Origin: Argopecten irradians
Lineage: Eukaryota; Mollusca; Bivalvia; Pectinida; Pectinidae
Length of the DNA: 64,000 bases
Assembly: GCF_041381155.1 (NCBI RefSeq)
Contig: NC_091145.1
Span: 39,261,882-39,325,881 of the forward strand
Reading direction: 5' to 3'
Made by a program: the position numbers and the translations under genes. Below are positions 24,492-36,600 of the stretch, piece after piece. Within the stretch, counting starts at the first letter, position 1, and each line of letters opens with the position of its first letter. The notes below the pieces were generated by a model. The model ran no database searches. It worked only from the letters and a program-made list of their open reading frames with translations, and was not told where the DNA came from.

Positions 24492-24602
24492 AATACGTAT
24501 AATGTATATGGGGTATTCATAAATAAGTGATACGTATAATGTATATGGGGTATTCATAAATAAGTGATACGTATAATGTATATGGGGTATTCATAAATAA
24601 GT
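24492..24602. repeat. 37-bp direct repeat, three identical copies
   Basis: Three perfect tandem copies share the landmarks TACGTATAATGTATATGGGG and TATTCATAAATAAGTG. Because the copies are identical, the expansion is recent or an assembly artefact. Confidence 0.9.
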
Positions 24603-25429
24603 GATGGATAATCTTCTTCTTCGAGTTTAATGTTATATGTACCACACGAAATTTTTTATGTTGTTTTTTTTGTCTATACTTTGTGTAGATAAACACATTC
24701 CTGCAACAATCACTTTACAATATTACTAATAGCACTGTAAAACTGTAAAATTGGAAACCACAAATTGGCTCATAATCCATTTCACTGCACTGAAAGCGTA
24801 AATAGAATGATTTTTGGCAGAGCTGGGAACTTAATTTTGAGCTCTTATTTGTATATGTGAAATTAAAGACATATAAATGTAAAAGCTTATTAATCATATC
24901 AATTATAATATTTTAGAAAACGTGTTTACTGACAATAATAATATTAATTCTAACCAAATGCAATTTGATATCAGGATATGGCGCATTTTTAATTATTTAT
25001 TACAAAAGTGAATATTGGCTCGAGCTCCGTTATTATGCGTATGTACATATACCGTATAACGCCTTGTCTCTCGAGAGACTCTCATTTTCGCTATTTTGGT
25101 CATCACATTGCTTGACGAAATTTAAACTGGCACCTATAAGTCGTGTGCGTGTTGTGAAAATCCTACCTTGTGATATACAATTGTAAGTTCTTTCCAGGTA
25201 AGTAATATATGTAGTTTTTAATTTCAATCTTTGCTCTTCAATGGATCAAATTGAATATCCAATTCGGGTACACATGGTAAATACACGTGGTGATCAAACG
25301 TTATACGGTATGGCAAATCTATTAGATTTTCACCAATCAATTTGTCGATCATATCATATCGCAATTGTGTTCTTAAATTGTTATCCTGTTTGTACATTGA
25401 TTCTCTGATGACTACATACATTGGTACTA
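24603..25429. other. intergenic, nothing recognised
   Basis: Overlapping short open frames on both strands at 24,965-25,475 run into the minisatellite and are not supported. Confidence 0.45.
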
Positions 25430-28400
25430 GGATACATAGGCAATATGATACATTGGTACTATATATTGGTGACATGATACATTAGTACAATCATACATTG
25501 GTACTATAAATTGTTGCCATGATACATTGGTACTATATATTGTTGCCATGATACATTAGTACAATCATACATTGGTACTATATATTGGTGCCATGATCCA
25601 TTGGTACTATATATTGTTGCCATGATACATAAGTACAATCATACATTGGTACTATATATTGGTGACATGATCCATTATTACAATCATACATTGGTACTAT
25701 AAATTGTTGCCATGATACATTGGTACAATCATACATTGGTACTATATATTGTTGCCATGATCCATTGGTACTATATATTGGTGACATGATACATTAGTAC
25801 AATCATACATTGGTACTATAAATTGTTGCCATGATACATTGGTACAATCATACATTGGTACTATATATTGTTGCCATGATCCATTGGTACTATATATTGG
25901 TGACATGATCCATTATTACAATCATACATTGGTACTATAAATTGTTGCCATGATACATTGGTACAATCATACATTGGTATTATATATTGTTGCCGTGATA
26001 CATTGGTACTATATATTGTTGCCATGATACATTAGTACAATCATACATTGGTACTATATATTGGTGACATGATCCATTATTACAATCATACATTGGTACT
26101 ATATATTGGTGACATGATCCATTAGTACAATCATACATTGGTACTATATATTGGTGACATGATCCATTATTACAATCATACATTGGTACTATATATTGTT
26201 GCCATGATCCATTAGTACAATCATACATTGGTACTATATATTGGTGACATGATCCATTATTACAATCATACATTGGTACTATATATTGGTGACATGATCC
26301 ATTATTACAATCATACATTGGTACTATATATTGGTGACATGATCCATTAGTACAATCATACATTGGTACTATATATTGGTGACATGATCCATTATTACAA
26401 TCATACATTGGTTCTATATATTGGTGCCATGATCCATTGGTACTATATATTGGTGCCATGATCCATTAGTACAATCATACATTGGTACTATATATTGTTG
26501 CCATGATACATTAGTACTATAAATTGTTGCCATGATACATTGGTACAATCATACATTGGTACTATATATTGTTGCCATGATACATTAGTACTATAAATTG
26601 TTGCCATGATACATAAGTACTATAAATTGTTGCCATGATACATTAGTACTATAAATTGTTGCCATGATACATTAGTACTATAAATTGTTGCCATGATACA
26701 TTAGTACTATAAATTGTTGCCATGATACATTGGTACTATATATTGTTGCCATGATACATTGGTACTATAAATTGTTGCCATGATACATTGGTACAATCAT
26801 ATATTGGTACTATATATTGTTGCCATGATACATTGGTACAATCATACATTGGTACTATATATTGTTGCCATGATACATTGGTACAATCATACATTGGTAC
26901 TATATATTGTTGCCATGATACATTGGTACAATCATACATTGGTACTATATATTGTTGCCATGATCCATTGGTACTATATATTGGTGACATGATCCATTAT
27001 TACAATCATACATTGGTACTATAAATTGTTGCCATGATACATTGGTACAATCATACATTGGTACTATATATTGTTGCCATGATACATTGGTACTATAAAT
27101 TGTTGCCATGATACATTGGTACAATCATATATTGGTACTATATATTGTTGCCATGATACATTAGTACAATCATACATTGGTACTATATATTGTTGCCATG
27201 ATACATTGGTACTATAAATTGTTGCCATGATACATTAGTACAATCATACATTGGTACTATATATTGTTGCCATGATACATTAGTACAATCATACATTGGT
27301 ACTATATATTGTTGCTATGATACATTGGTACTATATATTGTTGCCATGATATATTGGTACTATAAATTGTTGCCATGATACATTAGCACAATCATACATT
27401 GGTACTATATATTGTTGCCATGATACATTGGTACTATAAATTGTTGCCATAATACATAAGTACAATCATACATTGGTACTATATATTGGTGACATGATAC
27501 ATTAGCACAATCATACATTGGTACTATATATTGTTGCCATGATCCATTAGTACAATCATACATTGGTACTATATATTGGTGACATGATACATTAGTACAA
27601 TCATACATTGGTATTATATATTGTTGCCATGATACATTGGTATTATATATTGGTGACATGATACATTAGTACAATCATACATTGGTACTATATATTGTTG
27701 CCATGATATATTGGTACTATATATTGTTGCCATGATACATTAGTACAATCATACATTGGTACTATATATTGTTGCCATGATATATTGGTACTATATATTG
27801 GTGACATGATACATTAGTACAATCATACATTGGTACTATATATTGTTGCCATGATCCATTGGTACTATATATTGGTGACATGATACATTAGTACAATCAT
27901 ACATTGGTACTATATATTGTTGCCATGATCCATTGGTACTATATATTGGTGACATGATACATTAGTACAATCATACATTGGTACTATATATTGTTGCCAT
28001 GATCCATTGGTACTATATATTGGTGACATGATACATTAGTACAATCATACATTGGTACTATATATTGTTGCCATGATCCATTGGTACTAATATATTATGG
28101 TGACATGATACATTAGCACAATCATACATTGGTACTATATATTGTTGCCATGATCCATTAGTACAATCATACATTGGTACTATATATTGGTGACATGATA
28201 CATTAGTACAATCATACATTGGTACTATATATTGGTGATTATTAGTACAATCATACATTGGTACTATATATTGGTGACATGATACATTAGTACAATCATA
28301 CATTGGTACTATATATTGTTGCCATGATCCATTGGTACTATATATTGGTGACATGATACATTAGTACAATCATACATTGGTATTATATATTGTTGCCATG

Positions 28401-28805
28401 ATACATTAGTACAATCATACATTGGTACTATATATTGTTGCCATGATCCATTAGTACAATCATACATTGGTACTATATATTGTTGCCATGATCCATTAGT
28501 ACAATCATACATTGGTACTATATATTGTTGCCATGATCCATTGGTACTATATATTGGTGACATGATACATTAGTACAATCATACATTGGTACTATATATT
28601 GTTGCCGTGATACATTGGTACTATATGTTGTTGCCATGATACATTGGTACTATAAATTGTTGCCATGATACATTAGCACAATCATACATTGGTACTATAT
28701 ATTGTTGCCATGATACATTGGTACTATAAATTGTTGCCATGATGCATTGGTACTATATATTGGTGCCATGATACATTAGTACAATCATACATTGGTACTA
28801 GATAC
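25430..28805. repeat. composite minisatellite of 45-bp and 29-bp units
   Basis: There are two unit types. The short one is 29 bp: a CCATGATACATTGGTAC block followed by TATATATTGTTG. The long one is 45 bp and adds a 16-bp insert, AATCATACATTGGTAC, between those blocks. The insert is itself a partial duplication of the first block. Long and short units alternate irregularly. Runs of long units stay open because 45 is a multiple of three. This produces false minus-strand frames with a 15-residue period containing YIVPMYDCTN (25,980-26,459 and others), which I do not call genes. Confidence 0.95.
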
Positions 28806-29743
28806 ACATGTACTGTGATATATTTTACTACACCTTGGTACTTTATATTGGTGCTATGTTACAATGATACAATGATACATTGATGTTATACATTGGTGAT
28901 GGTATGTATAGAATAGTTTTTTGTGGGGAATGTTGTAACTTTTTATGCAGAATTAAATGAAAATGAAATTTAATAATACGAGAGATATAAACATATACGC
29001 TGAAGCTGTAACCAAAAATGTTTCTTTGACAGGACAGTAGAACAGATCATTAATTGCGTTGATGTCTGATGTCAAAATGATGTACTAAGCCATAATCTAT
29101 CAAGACTATATTACCACAAGACAAGCACGTCCAGCATTCTCCAAGGCATCCGTCTTTGTTCCAGTAAAAGCGGTTTTTAACAAAGAATAGATTATCACTT
29201 CGCAATTGCATAAATCTGTTCTTCCAATGGGACTATTTCATGTATCATGTGATACCTGATAACGTTTGTGCGGGATTATTATTGGTATTGGTGATGAAAT
29301 GACGTTAAAAGATAATAAACCGCTAACGTTATTTCAGAGTTACGTTCCATCCCCAGTGGAGATACTAGTCCCGCAGAAACGTTATCGTGTATCACGTGGT
29401 ACGTACAGTTGTAGATCAGTTCTATAGTGCTTAAGGCCCAGTGGTATTAAACATATATTCTGCTTCACCTTAGAACAAAAACTTGACAAATGGTCCAGTC
29501 ACCCATTCAGACCTATCAAGAGTTATTTCCCTTCGATGAAACAAATTAAGAGAAGTAACGTAAATCTGACATATAAGAAAATTCACCGATACCATGGCAA
29601 TGGACACAAATTTAACCCAGAAAACATTCTGCCACACACATACATTTGGTAACTTGGTATAAGGTTCAGTGGCAATGACCAAGTATCACAAAACATGCTG
29701 AGATAATTGAAGATACTCTGTATTTCCACATCTCAAATCTGAA
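28806..29743. other. 3' flank of the Schlafen gene
   Basis: This lies downstream of the Schlafen stop codon on the minus strand and probably contains its 3' untranslated region. I do not see an unambiguous AATAAA on the minus strand in the first 500 bases. The left part (28,806-28,910) is a decayed tail of the minisatellite. Confidence 0.5.
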
Positions 29744-30635
29744 TCACTCGCTCTTCTTCCACACCTCAAGCTTGGCAATAGGTCTAGTTGCAATCATCAG
29801 ATAAAGGTCCTTGATTCTTGTGTATCGATTTCCTTTTGCCACAAAGGGGTTGACAGCTAGGACGACGGGTCGGTCAAGTCCCGAGTACCTGCGGACAGTG
29901 TCAATAACAACATGTCCTGTGACGTCATTATCCGAGGCACTACATATCCCAACATCGCCTACAACGGGCAGATTCACTGTCTTAGTGGTAGGGATGGGTT
30001 CCTTCTTCGGATCGTCATCATCGTATAAATGTCCTGTCTTTGAAATGATAACATTCAGAAGAGCAGGAATGTCTCCCTCTCTTGAAAACAAAATAGCTAC
30101 ATCTTCCAAGTTGTAGCCTTCTGATAGAATGTCATATAGGAAGTTTCCAATAGCTTGTTCATATTGTTCTTCGTTGGCTAATGAGACGTCTTTGTGAACA
30201 ACTTCTTGACCCTCAAACTTATGAACAGTCGTGATTTTCTCAACAGCTGCTTTATAGTTTCCATCTTCTGAATACTTGGATGCAAATCTGGCGATATTAT
30301 GTGAGTTTCTAATGATGTCCTTGAGGTCTACTTTTTCTTCTGGCTTGAATTGTTGCAGTATGAATTTCATATTGGTGCTGCCAGTTTGTCGGTACGTGTG
30401 TTCACCATAGAAAACCCAGATAATACAATCTCTTCTTCGTATTTTCTTCTCCCAAATATCTTTCCAAAGAAACTCAAACCATTTATTATCCCTTTTTCCT
30501 TTATTGGCACATATCAACTGAGCATCATCAACAATTATGTACTTGATCACCTCCTCATACGCCCTCCTTCGTGTTGCATCCTTAATGGCTCTCTCCAAGC
30601 CCGCAGGAGTAAGTGCTACACAACACTTCATCTTT
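29744..30635 (-). CDS. Schlafen exon 6 (helicase body and stop)
   Basis: The acceptor is a run of T followed by AG. The frame enters as KMKCCVALTPAGLERA and ends WKKSE. Helicase features in order: Walker B in KYIIVDDAQLI, IIWVFYGEHTYRQTG, LKDIIRNSHNIARFA (a motif IV-like block common in Schlafen and related SF1 helicases), an acidic DDDDPKKEP loop, VVIDTVRRYSGLDRPVVL, and a terminal LYLMIATRPIAKLEV in the motif VI position. Walker B has DD where DE is usual. The exon carries the C-terminal 296 residues, residues 761-1056. Confidence 0.9.
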
Positions 30636-33600
30636 CTAAAAAAAAAAAATATGAAAACAAAATGTTAACTATTCTTCGTATGAAATACAATATGTGACAT
30701 TTTCAAAATTTAGGATAAATTAAGCTTAATATAGAATAAATTAAGCTTAATTTAGGATAAATAAGCATAATTTAGGATAACTTAAGCTTAATTTAAGATA
30801 AATTTCCGTTAAAACTCATTAAGATGACCTGATATACAGTACCTATTTTGAGAACAACTGAGTTTTCATATGAAATGTATTTAAAGCGTATACTACCTTA
30901 GCTAGCATGACTATATATATATCGCATTTATTCCCTCGAAAGTCTCAACACCATGAATAACAAAATTTGAATACCTCGAAAGTCTCAACAATGTCAATAG
31001 CAAAATTCCATTCCCTCGAAAGTTTCAACAATGTGAAAGCAAAAGTTCATTCCCTCGAAAGTTGAATAACAAAATTTCATTCCCTCGAAAGTCTCAACAA
31101 TGTGAATAACAAAATTCCATTCCCTCGAAAGTTTCAACAATGTGAAAGCAAAAGTCCATTCCCTCGAAAGTCTCAACAATGTGAATAGCAAAATTCCATT
31201 CTCGAAAGTTGAATAACAAATTTTCATTCCCTCGAAAGTCTCAACAATGTAAATAACAAAATCTCATTCCCTCGAAAGTCTCAACAATGTGAATAACAAA
31301 ATTCCCCATTCCCTCGAAAGTCTCAACAATGTGAATAGCACGTCGGACGCCGCGGTATCCCATAAGCTCATCTCGGTCATTCGGACCAACAATGTGAATA
31401 ATAAAATTCCATTCTGTCAAAAGTCTCAACAATGTGATTTCCATTCTCTAGAAATTAGCTGTTGATTGCCTAAACTCATAATGAATTATTGTGCAAGATG
31501 TTCATTTGTTACATGAAAACCTGAAAGTGAAACCACAAATGTAAAGGCCTCAAAATTTAAAAATAAAATCTTACCTTACTTGACAGCAACTTGAAGCATG
31601 CTGAGTAAGAAATAGGATTTGATCGGCTGCAGCTCCTTTACTGACCAGTTTACGGACAAGTTGTTGTGCAATGACAGTCTTTCCAGACCCAGGAAATCCT
31701 ATAATGCAACACAATTCCGTCAGTCGTTCATGACATATAAATCTAAAACAAAATCTGCTTGTTGAACTACGTTGAGAAATGATCATGGTATTTATACATT
31801 TTAGACAGGATATGGATCAAAGAAGTTATTTCAACGTTTATATTCCTGATAACACTGGATCCATACAAACGAAAGTCTTTATGATATGAATTACATATAG
31901 AAATAGATATGGGCCATAGACATAAATTATTATTAATTCCAACACTATGGACAAAAATAGTGCCGATTTTTATCAAGGCATTACGCCCCGCAATCAAAAA
32001 TCAATACACACAATGCCAACATTCGTCATATGATAAAGATTAAACAAGAGAAAATACTAGAGGACAAAGGACACAAAAGACATTGTGATAATATTGAAAA
32101 ACACAATAAATCCTTCGGCGATCGGAGGCCCACGGTGGAATCTAGACAGGATAGCCACATATCAAAAATGAATTGAAGACCTACTGTACAACCATTACAT
32201 ATTTAAAACAACAGAGGAAGTAAACAAAGATGAGTAGCCTTTCAATAGTTGATAACAAGTATCTTACCCATGTAGCCCTTGTAGTTCAATTTCATATCAA
32301 TAAGTTTGTTGTTTATTTTTAAATTATTTAATTAATGTAATTGATGATATTTAACAAATATAGCAGTGTCACTTTGGAGTATCGAGATGCTCCACCGCCG
32401 ACAGAGCATAACAATGTGTATCATTTCCTAATTCACATCTTCACAGACTTTTACTAAAATACGGATTAGAAAATACTGTTTCTGAACCTACTAGGATTAC
32501 TTCGTCTTCTTCAAAATCATTAGATGTAATTATCACTAATAATACTAATTTAACGACTAATACCACTGTACATACTCCATCCTGCAGCGATCACTCTCCT
32601 ATAAGTTCCGATATAAATTTTAAATCATTTAAAAAACATGCATACAAAAAGACTCTCTTATACTTTAATAATGCAGACTATGATGGGGCAAATGAATATC
32701 TTCTATTGATTGGGCTGTCGAACTACAAGGAAGTATTGATAATATGAATTCTATTTTAACTGATAAAATCCTAGCAGCTATTGACCTATTTGTACCTCAT
32801 AAAACAGTAACTATCAGACCCAATGATAAAATTTGGATGACAAATGATATACGAGTAATGATACGTAGAAGAAATCGTCAACATTCTAAAGCCAAATTAT
32901 ATAACACTCCTGCCTCATGGAACAAATTTAGAACCATTCGGAATCAGGTTATTTCTTCAATCCGTGATGCAAAAGAAAAATATCTATCTAAACTTCAGTC
33001 CTCTTTAATTGATAAATCTATACCGCCTGGTAAATGGTGGCGAATAGCGAAGTCAGTTATGAATCTTAATAACAAAAATGAAACCGACGCTCCTCTGATT
33101 ATTAATGGTGATCTAAAACTACATCCTATCGACAAAGCTGAATCATTCAATGAATATTTTACATCTATATCTGTTTCTAATAAGAATGTTGACGATTTAC
33201 CTCCTGACAGTCCTCAGCCACAGCATACATTTTCAACTTTCGACATTACAGAACAAGACATAATTGATCAACTTCATCTTCTCAACACCAATAAACCTTC
33301 AGGCCCTGATACTATTCCTCCACAATTCATAAAGGGTGTCTCTCGATCAGTCAATTATAAAACCTCTTCATGTAATATTTAATAATTCTATATCATCTGG
33401 TATGCTTCCTGATGTATGGAAAAATGCCAATGTTACACCCATATATAAAGGTAAAGGTTTACGAAGTGATCCATCTAATTATATACCTATTTCTGTGACT
33501 CCTATTTTTAGCAAAATTTTGGAAAAAATTGTGTTTAAAAATCTTTTTAACTACCTTTCCAGATATAACATAATCTCCAAACATCAATCAGGATTTTTAC

Positions 33601-36600
33601 CTAAAGATTCAACAACCTATCAACTATTAGCTATATATGACACAATTGTAAAACATTTGGATAATGGCAAAGAAGCGAGAATGATATTTTGTGATATAAG
33701 CAAAGCTTTTGATCGTGTCTGGCATGATGGTTTAATATATAAGCTTAAAAAATATGGAATCGAAGGTAATATGTTGACATGGTTTTCATCTTATTTGAAG
33801 AATAGGAGACAGAGAGTGGTCTTTGATGGATTCAAATCTACTTTTAAATCCATACAGGCGGGGGTACCACAGGGATCTGTCCTGGGACCATATCTCTTTC
33901 TATTGTATATTAATGATATTGGTGATGATATTTCTTCTAATGTTAAATTGTTTGCTGACGATACTTCCTTAATAAGTCTCATTGAAGGAAATAGACAGGA
34001 ATCTGCCGAAATTCTTAATAATGATATGAGAAAAATATCTTTGTGGGCTGAAAAATGGGGTATACTTTTTAATCCAGATAAAACTGTATCTCTTCTTTTC
34101 TCAAGGCGAGTTGACTCCCAAAAATTAATTCCTGATTTATTTTTCAACAATACAAAAATTAATAATGTTACCAATCATAAGCACTTAGGGGTATATTTCA
34201 ATTCAATGGCAAATTGGTCTACCCATATAAATTATATATATGAGAAGGCATACAAAAGAATAAACATACTCAGATAACTGAAATTCAAACTTGATAGAAA
34301 ATCACTTCAAACTATTTATACTTCCTTTATTCGACCCATTCTCGAGTATTCTAATATAGTATGGTCTAATTGCAACCAATCTGAGTGTGATATTTTGGAG
34401 TCAATTCAGCTTGAAGCAGCACGCATTATAACTGGTGTAAGAAGGGGAACAAGTCACGCTATAATTTATAAAGAATCTGGCCTATTACCACTTAAGTATT
34501 AAACGAAGACATCTACATCGAAATATAACTTTTTTCAATATATTTAATAACAATTGCCCTTCTCATATTTATGAATTATTACAGCCCTCTTTAAATATTA
34601 GTGATAATTACAATTTCCGACATAACAGATTATTTAATGTTCCTGCAGCTAGAACCCAGTTATATAAAAACAGCTTTTTCCCGTCTATTATGACGGAGTG
34701 GAACGAACCGTCCTGTCCATTTCCTACAATGTCATCTGTTAGATCCATCAAAAATTTTACAGTAAAAACATATATCTTTGATAATAGAGCTCAATGTTCC
34801 GATATTTTCAAATATAATGGTGATCGTATGTCAAATATTTTATTATGTCAGTTGAGAAATTTTGCTAGTAACCTTAATACGGATCTCTTTAATTCCCATC
34901 TCAGTGACAGTCCACCCTGCCTGTGTGGATTTCAAAACGAAGATCGTGAACACTATTTTCTATACTGTCCTTTATACGTCAACCCTAGACGGCTCCTTTT
35001 TAACTCTATCTTGGAACTTGACAATGATATACCACTGACAACACAAACATTTTTGCAAGGCTCTGAAATACACGATATAAACATTAACAAAGCTATATTG
35101 GATAAAGTTCAGTGCTTTGTCAGAGATACCAATAGATTTCGCTGATTTTGTTGAATAGATTTCGTTGAATTCGTTGAATATCTTGTAAAATCATTTTTTT
35201 CTATTTGTAATGATATGAAGTAGGAGACATTTTGTATATGATGTTTATCAATATCTAGCTTGATGTTTTAGGAAATTGTCATCATTAAATAAATATAGCA
35301 ATTAAGATTATTTATGTATATATCAATATTAATTTGTATCTACTGTTAATATGTAAGGAGAGGGCGTGTATAGGCATGTTGCCTGTTGCCCCATTCCAAT
35401 TGTATGTAACATCTGACAATAAAATATTCTGAAATGAAATGTGTATCATTTGGATGATAATTTTGTGTGTGTAAACAGATGTCTAACTAACACAAAAATA
35501 CATATAAAATAATTCGTTTTGCTTAAATTGTTGTTTGTGCTATCAGTACCTCATTACATATAGGGCATAGTGATATGGATTTTTTCGGGATGCAATCACA
35601 TATTTTAAAGTATATTGAAGTACATAATATGTAAAATAAAAAACTAAAAATTTTCAAAGATAGTAATAGATTAAAGTCAGTAACTTTTGTTACTGAAAAA
35701 AATACTAATTTATCGGGACAATAGCATCTAACTGTATAAAAAAAACCTCGTAAGCTATCAAATCAATATATAGGGTCTGCTGCGTACCTTTTATCAACAA
35801 ACAAGGACTTCTGTAAAAGCCATCCCAGATCAGGCCAAACTGCTGTTGCGTTGCGATATTAAGTAACTTTGTTCCTATCCGGTTGTGCAGTGGAGATGGA
35901 AATACACTGGCCATGATTGTCAGACATCTCAAAAGCATATACAACTTGGCCTGGTTCATCTGAACAAGAAGGTTGGTATGTCTTGCCCTACTGGCGATAA
36001 TTCCGTCAATCTGTTGCTGTATAGATCTGGAACAGTTTACAACCCCAAACAGAATTGTAACAAACGGTTGACAGTGTTTAGACAGGTTGATCTTGATGAG
36101 TCTTGCCATTTCTCTGTTGTATTTCTGTACTGGTGACATTTGTTCATCATGTACATTTACAAGCGAGATGAAAATTGGCATTTGTCTCTCGGTGAGTACA
36201 AGGAAATCAGAGATCAGTCCTGGACAGCAATTTACACACTTGGACTTTTCTCTCAGAATACTGGCAAAGTTTTCTAGGATAGCCACACCCTCATCTCCAG
36301 CGAAAACTCTCTGTAGTGTATCTGTGAAGCCCTTCATTGAATCCCCATACTGCTTGTTCAGGTTGTCCAGCAATGCTTCAGGTGTGAAACGGAGACCTTT
36401 CTTAGCTGCAACAGAGACAAAACATTTTGGTTTTCGACAAAGCTACATCCAGTTTGTGGGCAATATAGAATGGTATATTAGAAACCAGGTTCGGGGATTA
36501 ATAAACATAAAAACAGCTGTTATAGATAATAACAGCCAGAACTTTACTATCCGACGACAGCAGTGCTGATCCTAAAGTAATATGTCACTATATATTGAAA

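Larger units (their letters stand above)
32427..35438 (+). mobile_element. CR1/L2-like non-LTR retrotransposon, 5'-truncated
   Basis: A 3,012-bp insertion is flanked by a perfect 13-bp target duplication, ATGTGTATCATTT, at 32,414-32,426 and 35,439-35,451. It retains the end of the endonuclease, a full reverse transcriptase with one frameshift and a later stop, and a C-terminal region with a Cys/His motif. A 3' end follows with AATAAAATATTC and two TGAAA tail units. It lies antisense to the Schlafen gene, within intron 4. The clade call (Jockey superfamily, CR1/L2-like) is based on the reverse transcriptase pattern and the short-repeat tail and is moderately secure. Confidence 0.9.
32385..35710 (+). 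mobile_element. TTAA-type MITE, copy 2, split by a LINE
   Basis: AGATGCTCCACCGCCGACAG at 32,385 matches the left end of the MITE at 3492. After the LINE the MITE resumes at 35,439. Its landmarks are AACACAAAAATACATATAAA, CATATAGGGCATAGTG, TTTTTTCGGGATGCAATC and GTCAGTAACTTTTGTTACTG. The right terminal inverted repeat is missing or eroded near 35,710, about 80 bases from the exon 4 donor. Left TTAA is not preserved. The copy is clearly more diverged than copy 1. Confidence 0.75.

Noticed and set aside
25980..26459. Periodic minus-strand frames with 15-residue repeats in the 45-bp minisatellite
   Set aside because: They exist only where runs of 45-bp units occur and break at each 29-bp unit. 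The plus strand has similar frames (26,780-27,024). A repeat artefact.
33791..34174. 127-codon minus-strand frame
   Set aside because: It is the complement of the LINE reverse transcriptase, whose plus-strand reading has all catalytic motifs.
35705..35787. Continuation of Schlafen exon 4 to a stop at 35,705
   Set aside because: It would abolish the Walker A motif. A GT donor at 35,787 joins in phase to GFPGSGKT, and the extra residues read into a MITE.
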